Shown piece after piece: positions 36,160 through 39,101 of a stretch of 39,101 nt of DNA (positions are counted from its first letter, which is position 1; each line of letters opens with the position of its first letter). Source of the DNA: Polaromonas sp. CG_9.7 (GTDB taxonomy: Bacteria > Pseudomonadota > Gammaproteobacteria > Burkholderiales > Burkholderiaceae_C); contig NZ_JADOVG010000027.1 in assembly GCF_015752205.1 (NCBI RefSeq), forward strand, positions 1 through 39,101. The letters are read 5' to 3'. The notes under the pieces are model-generated. The model made no database searches. It saw nothing but the letters and a program-made list of their open reading frames with translations, and was not told where the DNA came from. The translations under genes and the position numbers were made by a program.

Positions 36160-36789
36160 ATGCCCAATCCAGCCAATCTTCGTGATAATCCCGACATGCT
36201 TGATCACGAACTGCCTCTTGACCCTGTGCGGGTAGCCAGCCAGCCGTCTGACCCTGCGAGGCTTGCCCCGTTGCGGCCCACCGTCAAATTCATGCTGGCG
36301 CATCCGGCGCACTTCATGGCACTGGGCTTTGGCTCGGGCCTGAGCCCGCTCGCCCCCGGCACAGCCGGCACGCTGTGGGCCTGGCTGTCGTTTCTGCTGC
36401 TGCAGCGCTGGCTGTCGCCGGCAGAGATCGGCTGGCTGATTGCCGTGTCGATTCCGCTGGGCTGGTGGGTCTGCACCATCACCGCGCGCAATCTGCGGGT
36501 GCTTGACCCCTGCAGCGTCGTCTGGGACGAGATCGTCGCCTTTTGGGCCGTGCTGTGGTTGATCAATCCGGCAGGGTTGCTGGGCCAGGCCGTGGCCTTT
36601 GCGCTGTTTCGCTATTTCGACGCTGCCAAGCCCGGCCCGGTGGGCTGGGCCGACCGGCTGTCGCACGGCGTGGACCCGGCCACACACCGCAGTGCCTGGA
36701 GCATTGCCGGCTTTGGCATCATGTTTGACGACTTGGTGGCTGCCGGCTGCGCGCTGATGGTGATTGCACTGTGGCGGTTTTTCGCATGA
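36160..36789 (+). CDS. pgpA: Phosphatidylglycerophosphatase A
   Basis: Membrane phosphatase that makes phosphatidylglycerol from its phosphate. The ~209-residue product has HFMALGFGSGLSPLAPGTAG near residue 50, VWDEIVAFWAVL, FRYFDAAKPGPVGWADR and GIMFDDLVAAG, the PgpA signatures with conserved acidic residues, and about four membrane spans. The start is taken at the ATG at 36160 (MPNPANLRD), where no good ribosome site is seen; an ATG at 36196 (MLDHELP) is possible. Normally directly downstream of thiL; here 11 kb apart. The stop overlaps the next gene by ATGA. Confidence 0.93.
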   Translation: MPNPANLRDNPDMLDHELPLDPVRVASQPSDPARLAPLRPTVKFMLAHPAHFMALGFGSGLSPLAPGTAGTLWAWLSFLLLQRWLSPAEIGWLIAVSIPLGWWVCTITARNLRVLDPCSVVWDEIVAFWAVLWLINPAGLLGQAVAFALFRYFDAAKPGPVGWADRLSHGVDPATHRSAWSIAGFGIMFDDLVAAGCALMVIALWRFFA

Positions 36790-37307
36790 ACACTTTACTA
36801 TCAAAACCAGAGCTGCTCGCACCCGTCCAGCTTGCGCCAACAGCCTGTTTGGCTGATATTTTGCAAAAAAAGGGCTGGCTGATGGCAGCGGCCGAAAGCT
36901 GCACCGGCGGGATGATCGCAGCGGCCTGCACCGATCTGCCCGGCTCCAGCCTCTGGTTTGAACGCGGTTTCGTCACCTATTCGAACGCCGCCAAGACCGA
37001 ACTGCTGGGCGTTGATGCGGCGCTGATCGAGCGCCACGGCGCCGTCAGCGAAGTGGTTGCGCGGGCGATGGCTCAGGGCGCCGTGGCCCGCTCGCAAGCG
37101 CAGGCATCGGTGGCAGTGACCGGTGTTGCCGGCCCCGGTGGCGGCAGTGCCGACAAGCCGGTCGGCACGGTGTGGTTCGGCTGGACCACGCCGGCCGGCA
37201 CGGTGACTGAAATGAAACGTTTCGACGGTGACCGCGTTGCTGTGCGCCAGGCCAGCGTGGCCCATGCGCTGACGCGTCTGCTCGAACTGCTGACCGTGCC
37301 GGCCTGA
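36786..37307 (+). CDS. pncC: Nicotinamide-nucleotide amidase, CinA C-terminal type
   Basis: Deamidates nicotinamide mononucleotide in NAD recycling. The 173-residue protein consists only of the CinA C-terminal domain. It has WLMAAAESCTGGMIAAACTD, YSNAAKTELLGVD, HGAVSEVVARAMAQGA, VAVTGVAGPGGGSADKPVGT and a C-terminal QASVAHALTRLLELL helix. Its ATG overlaps the pgpA stop, so the pair is coupled. Proteins of this kind are often named CinA, but the N-terminal MoCF-like domain is absent. Confidence 0.94.
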   Translation: MNTLLSKPELLAPVQLAPTACLADILQKKGWLMAAAESCTGGMIAAACTDLPGSSLWFERGFVTYSNAAKTELLGVDAALIERHGAVSEVVARAMAQGAVARSQAQASVAVTGVAGPGGGSADKPVGTVWFGWTTPAGTVTEMKRFDGDRVAVRQASVAHALTRLLELLTVPA

Positions 37308-37315
37308 TTCGGACG

Positions 37316-37594
37316 CTATTCCAAAGCCGTCACGCTGACGCCGTTCTTCTCGGAAAATTCCTTCAGGATATGGGCAAGCTGCGCATCCTGCAGCGTGGTG
37401 GTCAACTCCACCAGCTTGTTACCGTCGCCCCGCTGGCCGTTGCTGACCAGCACCTCGGCTTCGGCATCCTGCGCCGCCAGCAGTTGCTGCAAAGTAGCCT
37501 GCAGCGAGTCCATGAACTCGTCGCGCTGGGCTTTGCCAGTATTTGAACCCGCGGTGTACTGAACCCTGAACGAAAAATTGGTCTTCAGCGCCAT
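37316..37594 (-). CDS. Small cytoplasmic protein of unknown function
   Basis: About 92 residues, MALKTNFSFRVQYTAGSNTG to SEKNGVSVTALE, with no signal peptide, membrane span or cysteine. Charged helices dominate the middle (QATLQQLLAAQDAEAEVLVS). The start ATG at 37594 lies a few bases past the stop of the OsmC-type gene, so translation is probably coupled; a TTG overlapping that stop is also possible. Not recognised. Confidence 0.7.
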   Translation of the reverse strand: MALKTNFSFRVQYTAGSNTGKAQRDEFMDSLQATLQQLLAAQDAEAEVLVSNGQRGDGNKLVELTTTLQDAQLAHILKEFSEKNGVSVTALE

Positions 37595-37599
37595 GGCGT

Positions 37600-38043
37600 T
37601 CAACGCGCGTTTTCAAGCCTGGCCGACAGCGTGATCTCGGGCACGCTGGCCAGCGCCTTGGACAGTGGACAGTCCTTCTTGGCCTGTTCGGCAATCTGCT
37701 GGAACTGGTCTTCGCTGATGCCCGGAACCACGGCCGACAGGGTCAGTGCAATACGGTCAATCACAAAACCGTCGCCTTCTTTCGCCAGGCGGACTTTGGC
37801 CTGGGTGTCCACCAGTTCGGTGGCAAATCCGGCCTTGTCGCAGGCAAACGAGAACGCCATGGTGAAGCAGGCCGCATGCGCCGCGCCCAGCAGTTCTTCG
37901 GGATTGGTGCCGCGCCGGTCATCCTCGAAGCGGCTGCCGAATCCGTAGGGATACGCCTTGAGCGCACTGGTTTCGGTGCTGATCTGGCCCTGGCCTTTTT
38001 TGCCCTGACCCTGCCAATGGACGGATGCGGTTTTTTCACTCAT
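37600..38043 (-). CDS. OsmC-family peroxidase
   Basis: A 147-residue thiol-dependent organic hydroperoxide reductase. It starts SEKTASVHWQGQGKKGQGQI, has NPEELLGAAHAACFTMAFSF with the peroxidatic cysteine and IAEQAKKDCPLSKAL with the second cysteine. The length, SVHWQG start and position of both cysteines favour OsmC over Ohr. It is followed by the small unknown gene in the same transcript. The preceding 150 bases (38044-38197) show no gene. Confidence 0.93.
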   Translation of the reverse strand: MSEKTASVHWQGQGKKGQGQISTETSALKAYPYGFGSRFEDDRRGTNPEELLGAAHAACFTMAFSFACDKAGFATELVDTQAKVRLAKEGDGFVIDRIALTLSAVVPGISEDQFQQIAEQAKKDCPLSKALASVPEITLSARLENAR

Positions 38044-38197
38044 GACGATGCCTTTTTAGTTGAAAAAGAGCGCACAAGCGCGCTGTTGTCAACAGTGTGC
38101 GTGTCAGACTGCAGCCAGGGCGTCAGACAAGGCCGCAAACGCCGGTTGAAGGCTTCCTACAGCCGACCTCGACGGTTGGCTGAAACAAGCCCGGCGC

Positions 38198-38983
38198 TTA
38201 GCCGTCGTCGCCCGTGTCGAGGCTTTTCATCTGCCAGAGCATGCGCGCCAGTTCGGGCTTCAGGATTGCCCGCGCCCGGGCATCCAGCCGCACCAAGCTG
38301 TCGGCCAGACGCAAGCCCTTCGAGGAAATCGCTGCGCCTTTGCGGGCAAAAACAATGCTGTTGGTCTTTTCCAGCGTCACGATCTCGACCGCGTTGCCGC
38401 CAAAGCTGCGGCGAATTCGCCCGACCAGCAACGCATAGTCGGGATGGTCGTAATGCAGGTTGACCACCAGCACGCCACCGTCCGGCAGGGCCGCCAGGCA
38501 GTCGTCGTAAAAGGGCTGGCTGCACAGACCAGCGGGCTGGCCACCCAGGTCAAAGCCGTCGACCAGCAGCACGTCATAGCAGGGCGCGTAGGCCTGCAAA
38601 TAGAGCGCGCCGTCGGCCGCCAGCACCTCGAAACGCTCATCGTCCGGCGGCACCTGGAAGTCGTTGCGCAGCACGATCACATGCGGGTTGATCTCCAGCA
38701 CCGTCATGCGGCTGGCAAGCAGGAAATGGTGGCAGAACTTGGCGATCGAGCCACCGCCCAGTCCGATCATGCCGATGTGTGCAGGCGACGGATTGAACAG
38801 CAAAAAGCCCATCATGGTGCGGGTGTAGTCCACTTCCAGAGTGCAAGGGCTGTCCAGGCGCATGCGGCTTTGCAGCTCGCCCAGCGTGAAATGCAGCGAC
38901 TTTGACGCGCCGTCGTCGAGCACGAAAGGCCGGTCATGTTGCAGCGACAGGAAACCGCCCGGCAGCGGCGGTTCAGCAGGCAT
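38198..38983 (-). CDS. Spermidine-synthase-like protein
   Basis: A 261-residue Rossmann-fold methyltransferase-like protein of the spermidine synthase superfamily. It has HIGMIGLGGGSIAKFCHHFL for nucleotide binding near residue 68, VLEINPHVIVLR ending strand 2, and YDVLLVDGFDLGGQPAGLCS in the position of the catalytic aspartate. It lacks the usual polyamine-synthase gatekeeper sequence, so aminopropyl transfer is uncertain; many such homologues have unknown function. Starts at the ATG at 38983. Confidence 0.82.
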   Translation of the reverse strand: MPAEPPLPGGFLSLQHDRPFVLDDGASKSLHFTLGELQSRMRLDSPCTLEVDYTRTMMGFLLFNPSPAHIGMIGLGGGSIAKFCHHFLLASRMTVLEINPHVIVLRNDFQVPPDDERFEVLAADGALYLQAYAPCYDVLLVDGFDLGGQPAGLCSQPFYDDCLAALPDGGVLVVNLHYDHPDYALLVGRIRRSFGGNAVEIVTLEKTNSIVFARKGAAISSKGLRLADSLVRLDARARAILKPELARMLWQMKSLDTGDDG

Positions 38984-39013
38984 GTCGCAAGGGAGGGGGC
39001 TTTAGGCATTTCG

Positions 39014-39101
39014 TTATACACAAGTCCCCTGAGCCTGAAGCTCGCGTGAGAACCTGATGCCGGCGGCAAAGTCCAGGATGCGCTGCATGCCCAGCCAGAT
39101 G
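39014..39101 (-). CDS. C-terminal end of an unidentified gene (cut by window edge)
   Basis: The reverse-strand frame entering from the right edge reads IWLGMQRILDFAAGIRFSRE then LQAQGTCV and stops at 39014-39016. The amphipathic, well-ordered sequence looks like a genuine protein tail, 28 residues, ending about 30 bases before the spermidine-synthase-like gene. Too short to name. Confidence 0.5.
   Translation of the reverse strand, partial: IWLGMQRILDFAAGIRFSRELQAQGTCV

Noticed and set aside
36046..36840. 264-codon reverse-strand frame over pgpA
   Set aside because: Glutamine/arginine/histidine-rich shadow of pgpA, whose motifs are unmistakable.

Overview
This window is a high-GC chromosomal segment from a betaproteobacterium, most likely a member of the Comamonadaceae (Polaromonas/Rhodoferax/Variovorax-like). 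The support is the tRNA-Tyr/Gly/Thr-tuf order, the Gcr-family membrane protein next to apaG and rpe, the thiL/pgpA/cinA genes, and a short dispersed repeat of a kind I associate with this family. The genus is an inference from gene content and style; no marker gene was compared.

Layout. 1-890: start of tuf and three upstream tRNA genes, minus strand. 996-8000: a minus-strand tryptophan block trpE-chorismate mutase-trpG-ltaE-LysE exporter-trpD-trpC, followed by ung. A candidate Trp leader peptide and attenuator lie before trpE. 8430-9770: a secreted chalcone-isomerase-like protein and a phosphoglycolate phosphatase. 9830-11990: a divergent sulfide/persulfide module with a sulfur-dioxygenase-like hydrolase, a BigR/SqrR-type ArsR repressor and two half-size YeeE/YedE transporters around a palindromic operator. 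12136-17909: rpe, apaG, the Gcr membrane protein, a cation/proton antiporter and a YbdK-type glutamate-cysteine ligase. 18250-23625: a four-gene red-light operon (heme oxygenase, bacteriophytochrome, response regulator, hybrid kinase), each junction overlapping by ATGA.

23723-37307: thiL, pgpA and pncC/cinA, which usually sit together in this lineage, are split here by about 11 kb of minus-strand genes. The intruding block encodes exported redox proteins: a Tat-type multicopper oxidase, a small membrane-anchored protein, a SCO-cytochrome c fusion, a large exported protein of unknown function, a di-heme MauG/CcpA-type peroxidase, an exported protein made of two copies of one domain, and a small exported protein. 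It reads as one operon and is the best candidate for an undescribed system: an exported copper/heme oxidation pathway with three unknown partners.

37316-39101: a small unknown protein, an OsmC-type peroxidase, a spermidine-synthase-like protein and the tail of another gene.

A second thread is a roughly 60-bp repeat with two small stem-loops, seen six times. In three cases (LysE exporter, gph, thiL) it lies in frame inside a gene and is translated; once it runs up to a start codon (ltaE). No transposase, integrase, CRISPR array or rRNA gene was seen.
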